Shown: in pieces, positions 17,456 through 26,857 of the stretch
How positions within the stretch are numbered: position 1 is the first letter of the stretch
How the letters are laid out: each line of letters begins with the position of its first letter
DNA from: Paracoccus acridae
Lineage (GTDB): Bacteria > Pseudomonadota > Alphaproteobacteria > Rhodobacterales > Rhodobacteraceae
NCBI RefSeq assembly: GCF_014642735.1
Contig: NZ_BMIV01000004.1
Span: 212,500-276,499 of the forward strand
Length of the DNA stretch: 64,000 bases
Reading direction: 5' to 3'
Notes under the pieces: generated by a model
Told to the model about the DNA's origin: nothing
Database searches by the model: none
The model's input: only the letters and a program-made list of their open reading frames with translations
Made by a program: the position numbers and the translations under genes

Positions 17456-18297
17456 TCCGCATCGCCCATCTGTCCGACCTGCACTTCGGGTTTCACCGCC
17501 CGGATCTGGTGGAACCGCTGCTTGATCGCGTGAACGGCGCGCAGGCGGATCTTGTGGTCGTCACGGGCGACCTGACGCATCGCGCCCGCGCTTCGCAATA
17601 TGCCCAGGGGGCTGCCTTTCTGGAACGGATCCAGGCGCCGTTGCTGGTCATCCCCGGCAATCATGACGTGCCGCTGTATAACCTGCCGGTCCGTTTCCTC
17701 ATGCCCTGGCGCGGCTTTCGCCATGCGGTCGGCCCCGATCTGACCCCGGTCCGAGAGGTCGGGCCGGTTCGCGTCCTGTCCCTGAACAGCGTCGATCCCT
17801 GTGCCGTTCAGCGCGGCATCATCCGCAATGGCGAAATCCGGCGCCTGGAAGGCAGCCTTGATCCCAACGGCATGAACATCGTGGCGCTGCATCACCCGTT
17901 GGAGCATCTGGCCCAGGTGGACAAGGAACTGTCGCGCCGCGCGCCCCAGGCCCTGGCGCGGCTGGAACGCGCGGGGGCGCAGATCGCCTTGTCGGGGCAT
18001 CTGCATGTCTGGGCGACAGGCGCCATGCTGGACCAGACGGCGCATCCGGGGCTGTTGCAGGTGCAGGCGGGCACCGCGCTGTGCGGGCGGCTGTCGGACC
18101 GCCAGAACGAATTCGCGGTCCTGCAGATCGAAGGGACATTCCTGACCATCGAACGCCACATTGCGCCCATGGGCCGGGGGTTCAATCCGCCCGAACATGA
18201 ATATTTTTCACGCGAAAGCGGGGTCTGGCTGGCCCATCAGCCGGCGGAAAAACCGATCGTGCCGGGCGCCACGGAAACAGCCTTCAGCACGGCATGA
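17452..18297 (+). CDS. Calcineurin-like metallophosphoesterase
   Basis: A 281-residue cytoplasmic metallophosphoesterase. The metal ligands are in the standard order: Asp9 and His11 (SDLHFG), Asp40 (VTGDLTH), Asn70-His71 (PGNHD), a later LHHPLEH and the final GHLHVW. It starts with GTG at 17452, overlapping the lipid kinase stop. The C-terminal region after residue 262 runs 61 bases into the 3' end of the convergent modC, which is unusual. The substrate could be a phosphodiester or phospholipid and cannot be told from sequence. Confidence 0.91.
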   Translation: MIRIAHLSDLHFGFHRPDLVEPLLDRVNGAQADLVVVTGDLTHRARASQYAQGAAFLERIQAPLLVIPGNHDVPLYNLPVRFLMPWRGFRHAVGPDLTPVREVGPVRVLSLNSVDPCAVQRGIIRNGEIRRLEGSLDPNGMNIVALHHPLEHLAQVDKELSRRAPQALARLERAGAQIALSGHLHVWATGAMLDQTAHPGLLQVQAGTALCGRLSDRQNEFAVLQIEGTFLTIERHIAPMGRGFNPPEHEYFSRESGVWLAHQPAEKPIVPGATETAFSTA

Positions 18298-19322
18298 ACC
18301 GGCTTGCCGGGATGCAGGTCCAGGCTGCGGGCCGAACGCGCGGTGATCCGCGACAGGATGGCCTGCCCGCCCGCGTCCAGCCGCACCAGCACGCCGCCCT
18401 CGGCATCTGTCAGGTCGCGGATTATGGCGGGAATGACGTTCAGGGCTGAAATCCCCTGAGGGGGCACGGTCGCGATCATCACGTCCTGCGCCAGGATCCG
18501 CAGCCGCAGGCTGCGGCCCACCGGCGCCGCGACCTGGGGCAGGAACAGCGGCCCGGCGGGGGTCGAAAGCCAGGTCAGCCCATCGGCATCCTGCCCCCTT
18601 ATCCGGGCGGTCAGGATGGCGCCGGTATCCGCCAGGCCCAGCATCGGGGCGGTCGCGGGGTTTGACATGATCTGCGCCGCAGGGCCGGATGCCCGGACGC
18701 GGCCATGATCCATCAGGACGATGGTGGTGGCCAGCCGCGCGACCTCGGCCGGGGAGTGGGTGACATAAAGGATCGGCAGCCCGGCCTGATCGCGCAGGCG
18801 CTCCAGATAGGGCAGGATCTCGTCCTTGCGGGGCTGGTCCAGGGACGCCAGCGGCTCGTCCATCAGCAGCATCCGGGGATGGGACAGGATGGCGCGGCCA
18901 AGCGCCACCCGCTGGCGTTCGCCCCCCGACAAGGCGGCGGGACGGCGCGACAGCAGCGCGCCGATGCCCAGCATGTCCACCACACGGGACAGTTCGGCCT
19001 TGCGCCCCCGGCCCGTGAACCAGTGACCGAACAGCAGGTTCTGCCGCACGGTCAGATGCGGAAACAGCCGCGCGTCCTGGAAGACATAGCCGATGCCGCG
19101 CCGGTGCGGCGGCAGGAAGATGCCCCCTTCGCTGTCGGTCAGCACCGCGTCCCCATCCGTGATGCAGGCGAAATGGGGACGCAGCAGCCCGGCCACGGCA
19201 TTGACCACCGTGGTCTTGCCGGATCCCGAATGCCCGAACAGCGCCGTCAACCCGTCCGGCGCTTCGAAGGCCGCGTCCAACGTGAAATCCGCAAACCGGT
19301 GGCGCAGCGCGACGGACAGCAT
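18237..19322 (-). CDS. modC: Molybdate ABC transporter ATP-binding protein
   Basis: A 361-residue ABC ATPase of the ModC type. Walker A GHSGSGKTT is at 30-38, the signature LSGGERQR at 131-138 and Walker B LLMDEP at 152-157. The C-terminal part (about 290-355) matches the molybdate-binding MOP domain found in ModC. ATG 19322 shares one base with the modB stop (TGATG), so the genes are coupled. The 3' end overlaps the metallophosphoesterase by 61 bases in opposite orientation. With modA and modB it supplies molybdate, needed by the nearby formate dehydrogenase. Confidence 0.94.
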   Translation of the reverse strand: MLSVALRHRFADFTLDAAFEAPDGLTALFGHSGSGKTTVVNAVAGLLRPHFACITDGDAVLTDSEGGIFLPPHRRGIGYVFQDARLFPHLTVRQNLLFGHWFTGRGRKAELSRVVDMLGIGALLSRRPAALSGGERQRVALGRAILSHPRMLLMDEPLASLDQPRKDEILPYLERLRDQAGLPILYVTHSPAEVARLATTIVLMDHGRVRASGPAAQIMSNPATAPMLGLADTGAILTARIRGQDADGLTWLSTPAGPLFLPQVAAPVGRSLRLRILAQDVMIATVPPQGISALNVIPAIIRDLTDAEGGVLVRLDAGGQAILSRITARSARSLDLHPGKPVHAVLKAVSVAPGTIGFSAG

Positions 19323-20017
19323 CACGCCCCCCCGATCCGACGTGCAACGGCCCGCGACAGCCATTCCGACAGGAACAGCGCCCCCAAGGCGACCGCGATG
19401 GCGGCAAGGACCAGCCGGGCGGCCGCGCTTTCACCCCCCGGCACCTGCAGGAAGGCATAGATGGCCGAAGGCACGGTCTGCGTCTGGCCGGGAATGTTCG
19501 AGACGAAGGTGATCGTCGCGCCGAAATCCCCCATGGCCTTTGCGAAGGCCAGGATCGCGCCCGCCAGGATGCCCGGCAGGATCAGGGGCAGGGTCACGGT
19601 CAGGAACACCCAGGGACGGGACGCGCCCAGGGTCGATGCCGCCTGTTCCAGACGGGGATCCACGGCCTCGACTGACAGGCGGATGGCCCGGACCATCAGC
19701 GGAAAGGCCATGATCGCGGCGGCAAGCGCCGCGCCCGTCCAGCGAAAGGCCAGGACGATGCCGACCTGGTCCAGCCATTGCCCGACCCAGCCCCGCCGTC
19801 CGAAGGTCAGAAGCAGCAGATAGCCGGTGACGACCGGCGGCAGCACCAGCGGCAGATGCACCAGCCCGTTCAACAGACCATGGCCGGGAAAGCGCCAACG
19901 GGCGAGAATATAGGCCACCAGGATCCCGAAAGGCAGGCTGGCAAGCGTCGCCCACAGCGACACCTTCAGCGACAGGCGGATGGCTTGCCATGCCTCGGGG
20001 GTCAGCCAGTCGGCCAC
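19322..20017 (-). CDS. modB: Molybdate ABC transporter permease
   Basis: A 231-residue inner-membrane permease with about five hydrophobic helices and the EAA loop (EQAASTLGASRPWVF). It begins ADWLTPEAWQAIRLSLKVSLW, the normal ModB N-terminus, which supports the GTG at 20017, two bases after the modA stop. A longer frame from ATG 20041 would overlap modA and is less likely, although neither start has a strong ribosome binding site. Length matches the family. Confidence 0.92.
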   Translation of the reverse strand: MADWLTPEAWQAIRLSLKVSLWATLASLPFGILVAYILARWRFPGHGLLNGLVHLPLVLPPVVTGYLLLLTFGRRGWVGQWLDQVGIVLAFRWTGAALAAAIMAFPLMVRAIRLSVEAVDPRLEQAASTLGASRPWVFLTVTLPLILPGILAGAILAFAKAMGDFGATITFVSNIPGQTQTVPSAIYAFLQVPGGESAAARLVLAAIAVALGALFLSEWLSRAVARRIGGA

Positions 20018-20018
20018 G

Positions 20019-20756
20019 TCAGTTCGGCACCGTGAAGCCATGCCGTTCAAAGACGGCCATTGCCGCGCTGTCCGACAAGGCGTCGTAAAAGGCCCGGTCG
20101 GCATCGTCCGACGCGCCGGTCAGCAAGGCGGCAGGATAGGTGATCGGCGGGTGGCTGTCGGATGGAAATTCGCCCACGATGGTCACGCCATCCTCGGCAG
20201 CCGCATCCGTGGCATAGACGATGCCAAGGGGCGCCTCTCCGGTGGCGACCAGGGCCAGGGCGGCGCGAACGTTGTCGGACTGCGCGACATCGGCCCGGAC
20301 ATCGTCCCACAGACCAAGGTGTTCCAAGGCGGCCTTTCCGTATTGTCCGGCAGGAACGGAATCGACCAGTGCCATGGCCAGCTTGCCGCCGTCCAGCAGG
20401 CCGGCCAGATCGGTATCGGGCGAAATCTGCACCGGCTGCGCCGCGCCATGCGCGACCAGCACCAGGCGGTTGCCCAGAAGATCGGCCCGCCTTTCAACCA
20501 TGCCCGCCTCCTCGACCTGGTCCATCCACTCCTTGCTGGCGGAAATGAACAGATCGGCGGGCGCCCCCTCGATGATCTGCTTGGCCAGGATGTTCGACCC
20601 GGCATAGGATATGGTCACGTCATGGCCGGTCTGGCGCATGAACCCTGCCGCAACCTCGTCCAGGGCATTCTTCAGCGAGGCCGCAGCGAAGACGGTGACG
20701 TCATCTGCCATGGCCGGGCTGGCAAGCAGGGCAAGCAGAAGGGCGGGGCGGATCAT
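20019..20756 (-). CDS. modA: Molybdate ABC transporter substrate-binding protein
   Basis: A 245-residue periplasmic protein with signal peptide MIRPALLLALLASPAMA, then the ModA opening DDVTVFAAASLKNALDEV. The oxyanion-binding segments SYAGSNILAKQI and ADLFISASKEWMD follow. It captures molybdate (or tungstate) for ModBC. ATG 20756 was chosen because GAGGT lies at the right distance; GTG 20762 would be too close. It leads the modABC operon. A palindrome about 75 bases upstream may be a regulatory site. Confidence 0.93.
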   Translation of the reverse strand: MIRPALLLALLASPAMADDVTVFAAASLKNALDEVAAGFMRQTGHDVTISYAGSNILAKQIIEGAPADLFISASKEWMDQVEEAGMVERRADLLGNRLVLVAHGAAQPVQISPDTDLAGLLDGGKLAMALVDSVPAGQYGKAALEHLGLWDDVRADVAQSDNVRAALALVATGEAPLGIVYATDAAAEDGVTIVGEFPSDSHPPITYPAALLTGASDDADRAFYDALSDSAAMAVFERHGFTVPN

Positions 20757-20828
20757 CGGCACCTCGGGCGATATGTTCGCCCGAACCTATCGCCTGCAAT
20801 CCTGATCCTGCAAGCGGTACTTATCAAT

Positions 20829-20838
20829 GGATATATCC
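20829..20838. promoter_or_regulatory. Palindrome GGATATATCC between modA and rpsA, possible Mo-box half
   Basis: A perfect 10-base palindrome in an A+T-rich stretch, 73 bases upstream of modA. ModE-type operators contain TATATA cores, so a molybdenum-responsive site is possible. The full two-arm ModE palindrome is not present and no modE gene is in the window. It could equally be part of a promoter -10 region. Confidence 0.25.
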
Positions 20839-21039
20839 GTTTTGTGACTTTCGCGTTGAGTTTCCTGCTTTTCGCCCTTATATGGCGGTCAGTCTTAGGG
20901 GCGAGATGGTCAGAACAGGCCGCATCTGAACGGGTCGGGCGTCATGCCGCGACCCTTTGCCGTTCCCGAAGGCAGCCATAAAGACCGGCGGAGCCAACCG
21001 CATGGCCAGTAAAATCGTCGTAAAGGAAACCGATCATAT

Positions 21040-22719
21040 ATGTGCGCTAAAGCGACTATGGAGGAATTCGAAGCCCTCCTGAACGAAAGCTTCGACATTG
21101 ACACCCCGGACGAAGGTTCGGTCGTCAAGGGCCGCGTCATCGCCATCGAGGCGGGACAGGCCATCATCGACGTCGGCTACAAGATGGAAGGCCGCGTCGA
21201 TCTCAAGGAATTCGCGAATCCCGGCGAAGAACCCAACATCAAGGTTGGCGACGAAGTCGAGGTCTATCTGGACCGCGTGGAAAACGCCCGCGGCGAAGCC
21301 AGCATCTCGCGCGAGAAAGCCCGCCGGGAGGAAGCCTGGGACCGTCTGGAAAAAGCCTATGCCGATGAAGAGCGCGTCGAAGGCGCCATCTTCGGCCGCG
21401 TCAAGGGCGGCTTCACGGTCGATCTGGGCGGCGCCGTTGCGTTCCTGCCCGGTTCGCAGGTCGATGTGCGCCCCGTGCGCGACGCCGGCCCGCTGATGGG
21501 TCTGAAGCAGCCGTTCCAGATCCTGAAAATGGACCGTCGCCGTGGCAACATCGTCGTGTCGCGCCGCGCCATCCTGGAAGAAAGCCGCGCCGAACAGCGC
21601 GCCGAGGTCATCGCCAACCTGACCGAAGGCCAGACCGTGGACGGCGTCGTCAAGAACATCACCGAATACGGTGCGTTCGTTGACCTGGGCGGCGTTGACG
21701 GCCTGCTGCACGTCACCGACATGGCCTGGCGCCGCGTCAACCACCCGTCGGAAATCCTGTCGATCGGCGAGACCCTGAAGGTTCAGGTCATCAAGATCAA
21801 CAAGGACAGCCACCGCATCAGCCTGGGCATGAAGCAGCTGCAGTCCGATCCGTGGGATACCGTGGGCGACAAGTTCCCGATCGGCTCGGTCCACCAGGGC
21901 CGCGTGACCAACATCACCGACTACGGCGCCTTCGTCGAACTGGAAGCCGGTGTCGAGGGTCTGGTCCACGTCTCGGAAATGTCCTGGACCAAGAAGAACG
22001 TCCATCCGGGCAAGATCGTCTCGACCTCTCAGGAAGTCGAAGTGATGGTGCTGGAGATCGACGAAGCCAAGCGCCGCGTGTCGCTGGGTCTGAAGCAGAC
22101 GCAGCGCAACCCGTGGGAAGTCTTCGCCGAAGCCCATCCCTCGGGCACTGTCATCGAGGGCGAGGTCAAGAACATCACCGAATTCGGTCTGTTCGTGGGC
22201 CTCGAAGGCGATATCGACGGCATGGTCCACCTGTCGGACATCTCGTGGGATGCCCGCGGCGAAGACGCGATCCAGGACTTCCGCAAGGGCGACGTGGTGA
22301 AAGCCGTGGTCCAGGACGTGGATGTCGAGAAAGAGCGCATCAGCCTGTCGATCAAGGCCATCGAAAACGAACACATGGCCGAAGCCGTTGACGGCGTGAA
22401 GCGTGGTTCGGTCGTGACCGTCGAGGTCACCGCGATCGAGGATGGCGGCGTCGAGGTGGAATACAACGGCGTCAAGTCGTTCATCCGCCGCAGCGATCTG
22501 GCCCGCGACCGTCAGGATCAGCGCCCCGAGCGCTTCCAGGTCGGCGACAAGGTCGATGCCCGCGTCACCAACATCGACACCAAGACCCGCCGTCTTGGCC
22601 TGTCGATCAAGGCCCGCGAGATCGCCGAGGAAAAGGAAGCCATCGACCAGTACGGCTCGTCCGACTCGGGCGCCTCGCTGGGCGACATCCTGGGCGCCGC
22701 GCTGAACCGCGACCGCTGA
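21040..22719 (+). CDS. rpsA: 30S ribosomal protein S1
   Basis: A 559-residue protein with six S1 (OB-fold) repeats, which binds mRNA and helps the 30S subunit load it. Repeat signatures recur as VVKNITEYGAFVDLGG, VTNITDYGAFVELEAG and VKNITEFGLFVGLEG. The N-terminus MCAKATMEEFEALLNESF is the normal alphaproteobacterial one, so ATG 21040 is kept although the nearest AGGA is about 11 bases away. A terminator follows and ihfB is next, a conserved arrangement. The usual upstream cmk gene is not here; modA lies divergently instead. Confidence 0.97.
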   Translation: MCAKATMEEFEALLNESFDIDTPDEGSVVKGRVIAIEAGQAIIDVGYKMEGRVDLKEFANPGEEPNIKVGDEVEVYLDRVENARGEASISREKARREEAWDRLEKAYADEERVEGAIFGRVKGGFTVDLGGAVAFLPGSQVDVRPVRDAGPLMGLKQPFQILKMDRRRGNIVVSRRAILEESRAEQRAEVIANLTEGQTVDGVVKNITEYGAFVDLGGVDGLLHVTDMAWRRVNHPSEILSIGETLKVQVIKINKDSHRISLGMKQLQSDPWDTVGDKFPIGSVHQGRVTNITDYGAFVELEAGVEGLVHVSEMSWTKKNVHPGKIVSTSQEVEVMVLEIDEAKRRVSLGLKQTQRNPWEVFAEAHPSGTVIEGEVKNITEFGLFVGLEGDIDGMVHLSDISWDARGEDAIQDFRKGDVVKAVVQDVDVEKERISLSIKAIENEHMAEAVDGVKRGSVVTVEVTAIEDGGVEVEYNGVKSFIRRSDLARDRQDQRPERFQVGDKVDARVTNIDTKTRRLGLSIKAREIAEEKEAIDQYGSSDSGASLGDILGAALNRDR

Positions 22720-22743
22720 TCGGTCGGCTGACTGCCTGACATG

Positions 22744-22773
22744 GCCCGTCCCGCAGATGCGGGGCGGGCTTTC
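22744..22773 (+). terminator. Rho-independent terminator after rpsA
   Basis: An 11-base stem, GCCCGTCCCGC paired with GCGGGGCGGGC (one G-T wobble), with a 4-base loop. It is followed by TTTCT, 25 bases after the rpsA stop codon. Confidence 0.75.
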
Positions 22774-22929
22774 TGGTGCCTGCGGGACGGGCAGGGGAAT
22801 TTCACCTCTCTTGCAAGGCGGGGGCAAAACTGGCATCGCTATGAAACTGGGAACCTTTTCCTGCGTTGCCTTCTTGTCGCAAGTTCAGCAAACGATGCCG
22901 TTTAGCCCGTTACGCCACCTGGGGGGATG

Positions 22930-23214
22930 ATGATCCGGTCCGAACTGATCCAGCTTATCGCTGACGAAAACCCGCATCTGTTCCGGCGCGACGTCGAGCG
23001 GATCGTGAACACCGTGTTCGAGGAAATCATCGACGCCATGGCGCGGGGCGACCGGGTCGAACTGCGCGGCTTTGGCGCCTTTTCCGTCAAGAAGCGGGAC
23101 GCGCGCACCGGCCGCAACCCCCGGACGGGCGAGGCCGTGGATGTCGATCAGAAATACGTTCCCTTTTTCAAGACCGGAAAACTGTTGCGCGATCGGTTGA
23201 ACGGAGAGGCCTGA
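22930..23214 (+). CDS. ihfB: Integration host factor beta subunit
   Basis: A 94-residue HU/IHF-family DNA-bending protein ([18 protein letters not shown]...). The DNA-intercalating beta-arm motif GRNPRTGE has Pro64, and the C-terminus [12 protein letters not shown] is typical of IHF-beta. It forms a heterodimer with IhfA, which is not in the window. A tandem ATGATG offers two starts. I chose the second (22930) because the GGGGGG run is then better spaced and the product aligns with family members. Confidence 0.94.
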   Translation: MIRSELIQLIADENPHLFRRDVERIVNTVFEEIIDAMARGDRVELRGFGAFSVKKRDARTGRNPRTGEAVDVDQKYVPFFKTGKLLRDRLNGEA

Positions 23215-23277
23215 AGGGCGTAAAAGGCCCTGCAAGGACACCGCGCCGCATCCGGCCGCCGCAACCAAGGACAACCC

Positions 23278-23697
23278 ATGCGCTTTCTTCGACTGATCTT
23301 CGTGGCGGCACTGGCGATCATCCTGATCGCGGTGGCCCTGGCCAACCGTGACATCGTGACACTGTCGGCCTTTCCTGCGAATTTCGGGCAATACCTGGGC
23401 GGCCGCTGGTCCGTCGATCTGCCGCTGTTCCTCGTGATCTTCCTGGCGTTCGCGCTGGGCATGCTGGCGGGCCTGGTCTGGGAATGGTTGCGAGAGGCCC
23501 ATATCCGCCGCGAGGCCCGTGCCCAGGCTGACCGCGCCACCCGCCTTGAAAACGAGGTGGGCCATCTGCGCCACCGTCACGCCGCCCCCAAGGACGAGGT
23601 TCTGGCGATCCTGGACCGTCCCAGGGCCACGACACCCGCGCGTCCCATTGCCTCGGCCGAGCCCGCCCCCGGCACGACGCTGCCCGCCGGGCGCTGA
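23278..23697 (+). CDS. LapA-domain (DUF1049) membrane protein
   Basis: A 139-residue protein with two transmembrane helices (about 5-22 and 47-68), separated by a short periplasmic loop containing FPANFGQYLGG. A charged cytoplasmic coiled segment follows (EWLREAHIRREARAQADRATRLENEV) and then a Pro/Ala-rich tail. This is the LapA/DUF1049 layout, often found beside ihfB. In enterobacteria the family helps assemble lipopolysaccharide; function here is not proven. It ends three bases before trpF. Confidence 0.87.
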   Translation: MRFLRLIFVAALAIILIAVALANRDIVTLSAFPANFGQYLGGRWSVDLPLFLVIFLAFALGMLAGLVWEWLREAHIRREARAQADRATRLENEVGHLRHRHAAPKDEVLAILDRPRATTPARPIASAEPAPGTTLPAGR

Positions 23698-23700
23698 GGG

Positions 23701-24333
23701 ATGGCCCAGGTCAAGATCTGCGGCCTTCGTCGCCCCGAACATATCGAGGCTGCGGCGGATGCCGGGGCGCGCTATGTCGGGCTGGTCTTCTTTCCGAAAT
23801 CGCCGCGTGCCGTTTCCGTGGACGAAGCGGCCCGGCTGGCTTTCCATGTTCCCGTGGGTGTGGCGTCGGTCGGGCTGTTCGTGGACCCCGCAGACGAACT
23901 GCTGGACGAGGTGTTGGGAAAGGTTCCCCTGGATATCATCCAACTCCACGGCAGCGAAAGCCCCGACCGCGTGGCCCGGATCAAGTCCCTGACCGGCCTG
24001 CCGGTGATGAAGGCCGTCGGGTTGTCCGATCCTTCTGACCTGCCGGCGCTGACCGACTACGGTCTGGTCGCCGACATGCTGCTGGTCGATGCGAAGCCGC
24101 CAAGGGATGCCGACCTGCCCGGAGGCAACGGATTGTCCTTCGACTGGCGCCTGCTGGTCGGGCGCAAGTGGCTGCGGCCCTGGATGCTCGCGGGCGGCCT
24201 GACGGCGCAGAACGTGGCCGAGGCGGTGCGCCTGACCGGGGCGCCTGCCGTCGATGTGTCCTCGGGCGTGGAAAGCGAGCCCGGCGTCAAGGACGAAGCC
24301 CTGATCCGCGCCTTCATCAGCGCCGCGTCATGA
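23701..24333 (+). CDS. trpF: Phosphoribosylanthranilate isomerase
   Basis: A 210-residue TIM-barrel enzyme of tryptophan biosynthesis that converts phosphoribosylanthranilate to CdRP. The N-terminal [14 protein letters not shown] holds the catalytic Cys7. The barrel motifs [22 protein letters not shown] and the phosphate-binding AGGLTAQNV all fit the family. It overlaps the GNAT gene by four bases (ATGA). The tryptophan gene trpB follows that gene, so one unit is likely. Confidence 0.95.
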   Translation: MAQVKICGLRRPEHIEAAADAGARYVGLVFFPKSPRAVSVDEAARLAFHVPVGVASVGLFVDPADELLDEVLGKVPLDIIQLHGSESPDRVARIKSLTGLPVMKAVGLSDPSDLPALTDYGLVADMLLVDAKPPRDADLPGGNGLSFDWRLLVGRKWLRPWMLAGGLTAQNVAEAVRLTGAPAVDVSSGVESEPGVKDEALIRAFISAAS

Positions 24334-24776
24334 AGGTCCGCTTCCGGGCGGCAAAACGGGACGAGGTTCCTGCGGTCGTCGCGATGCTTGCCGACGACGT
24401 TTTCGGAAAGGGTCGGGAAAAGGCCGACATGCGGCCCTATCTGGCTGCCTTCGACGCCATGCAGGCCCAGACCGGCAACCATCTGGTCGTCGGTCTGCTG
24501 GATGACCGGATCATCGCCTGCTATCAGATCGTCTTTCTTCCGGGCCTGTCCGTGGCCGCTGCCCTTCGCGCCCAGATCGAAGGCGTGCGGGTCGCATCCG
24601 ACCTGCGCGGACAAGGCATCGGCGCCCAGCTGATGGCCGATGCCGAGGCACGTGCAAGGGCGGCCGGCTGCACCCAGATGCAGTTGACGACCAACCGGGC
24701 GCGGACGGACGCGCACCGCTTCTATGACCGGCTGGGCTTCACCCCCAGCCATATCGGATATAAGAAGACGCTCTGA
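24330..24776 (+). CDS. GNAT-family N-acetyltransferase
   Basis: A 148-residue acetyltransferase. The acetyl-CoA pyrophosphate loop is in [18 protein letters not shown] (R/Q-x-x-G-x-G/A pattern), and the C-terminal [17 protein letters not shown] is standard for the family. The acceptor is unknown. It starts inside the trpF stop (ATGA), so it is translationally coupled to tryptophan synthesis genes. A repeat element follows at once. It has no evident role in tryptophan synthesis. Confidence 0.9.
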   Translation: MKVRFRAAKRDEVPAVVAMLADDVFGKGREKADMRPYLAAFDAMQAQTGNHLVVGLLDDRIIACYQIVFLPGLSVAAALRAQIEGVRVASDLRGQGIGAQLMADAEARARAAGCTQMQLTTNRARTDAHRFYDRLGFTPSHIGYKKTL

Positions 24777-24805
24777 CGCTTCTTCGTTGTCCAAATACCC
24801 ATTCC
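24777..24805 (+). repeat. Intergenic repeat element, copy A
   Basis: A 29-base sequence directly after the GNAT stop, beginning CGCTTCTTCGTTGTCCAAAT and continuing ACCCATTCC. It matches copy B at 56930-56958 in 28 of 29 positions. The same core appears with changes at 56757-56782 and 36953-36977. It lies in the 47-base spacer before trpB. Confidence 0.8.
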
Positions 24806-24823
24806 AACCGTGAAGGCGATCCC

Positions 24824-26050
<1,227 letters not shown>

Positions 26051-26060
26051 GGCGGAACCA

Positions 26061-26100
26061 CGATCATGCGGACGGGGTTTGTCCCCCGACCGCATGATCG
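26061..26100. promoter_or_regulatory. Long hairpin abutting the ribosome binding site of the next gene
   Basis: A 17-base inverted repeat with one mismatch: CGATCATGCGGACGGGG (26061-26077) pairs with the sequence ending CCGCATGATCG at 26100, around a short TTTGT loop. The last base of the stem is the first G of the GGAGG Shine-Dalgarno (26100-26104) for the gene at 26110. It lacks a T-run, so it is a poor intrinsic terminator for trpB. It may mask or expose the ribosome binding site, or be an operator. Confidence 0.6.
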
Positions 26101-26109
26101 GAGGATACC

Positions 26110-26826
26110 ATGTCCAACAAGACCCTTGGCCTTGCGCTTGCGGGCGCATCCGGCCTGTTCCTGGCAACCGCATCCCTGGCCCAGACTGTCGTCGAAACGC
26201 CCGGAGGCAATACTGCCGTTGTCGTGGACCCCGCCCTGCAACCCCAACCCCCTGTAGGGGCGGTTGCCGTCCCGGCCTTTCCCTTGCCAGAGCAGATCAA
26301 CAACGACCAGGTCGTGGTCGAGACGCTGCTGTCTCAGGGGTTCACCAACATTCATATCCTGCGCGAAGGGGCGATCATGACCGTCAGCGCGCAGCGCAAC
26401 GGTCAACCGACCGAACTGGTCTACAGCATCGCGAATGGCACGCTGATATCGGTCGACGGGGTCGAACTGCGCGAACAGCCCGACGCCACCAGCAATCGCG
26501 GATCCGATATCGCCAATGATGTCCTGGGCGGCAGCAGCGGCGGCACGGATGCCGGGAACGAGGGTGAGGAGGGTGCAGAGGCCGGGACCGGTGATGACGG
26601 ATCCGGAACGGGCGAAGAAGGTGCCGATGGGGGCGACACGGGCAGTCCTGGTTCCGGGACTGACGGTGGTTCCGACGGTTCTGCCAACGGCTCGGACGGC
26701 GGCGCTGATGGCGGGTCCGACAGCGGATCGGACAGTGGTTCGGACAGTGGTTCCGATGGCGGTTCAGACGGTGGTTCCGGTGGTGGATCGGATGGCGGTT
26801 CCGACGGGTCCGGGTCCAACGGCTGA
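26110..26826 (+). CDS. Secreted protein with PepSY-like core and Gly/Ser/Asp-repeat tail
   Basis: A 238-residue protein. Residues 1-24 are a signal peptide ending ASLA. Residues 62-120 (VVVETLLSQGFTNIHILREG, then ELVYSIANGTLISVDG) resemble a PepSY-like fold, a resemblance I judge by eye. Residues 140-238 are almost only Gly, Ser, Asp, Glu and Thr, with a (GGSD/SGSD)n repeat. The tail is strongly acidic and probably disordered; it might bind calcium or act as a spacer. The DNA of the tail is a short tandem GGN-TCN-GAY repeat prone to length change. The start follows GGAGG directly after a long hairpin. No specific function can be assigned. Confidence 0.82.
   Translation: MSNKTLGLALAGASGLFLATASLAQTVVETPGGNTAVVVDPALQPQPPVGAVAVPAFPLPEQINNDQVVVETLLSQGFTNIHILREGAIMTVSAQRNGQPTELVYSIANGTLISVDGVELREQPDATSNRGSDIANDVLGGSSGGTDAGNEGEEGAEAGTGDDGSGTGEEGADGGDTGSPGSGTDGGSDGSANGSDGGADGGSDSGSDSGSDSGSDGGSDGGSGGGSDGGSDGSGSNG
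26527..26823 (+). repeat. Low-complexity GGN-TCN-GAY coding repeat
   Basis: The last third of the secreted protein gene consists of imperfect 9-12 base units encoding Gly-Gly-Ser-Asp and Ser-Gly-Ser-Asp. The most regular part is about 26707-26810. Synonymous variation between units suggests old or selected protein repeats rather than recent slippage only. Confidence 0.75.
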
Positions 26827-26857
26827 TTCGTTGACCGGACCGAAAAACGGATTTCTT

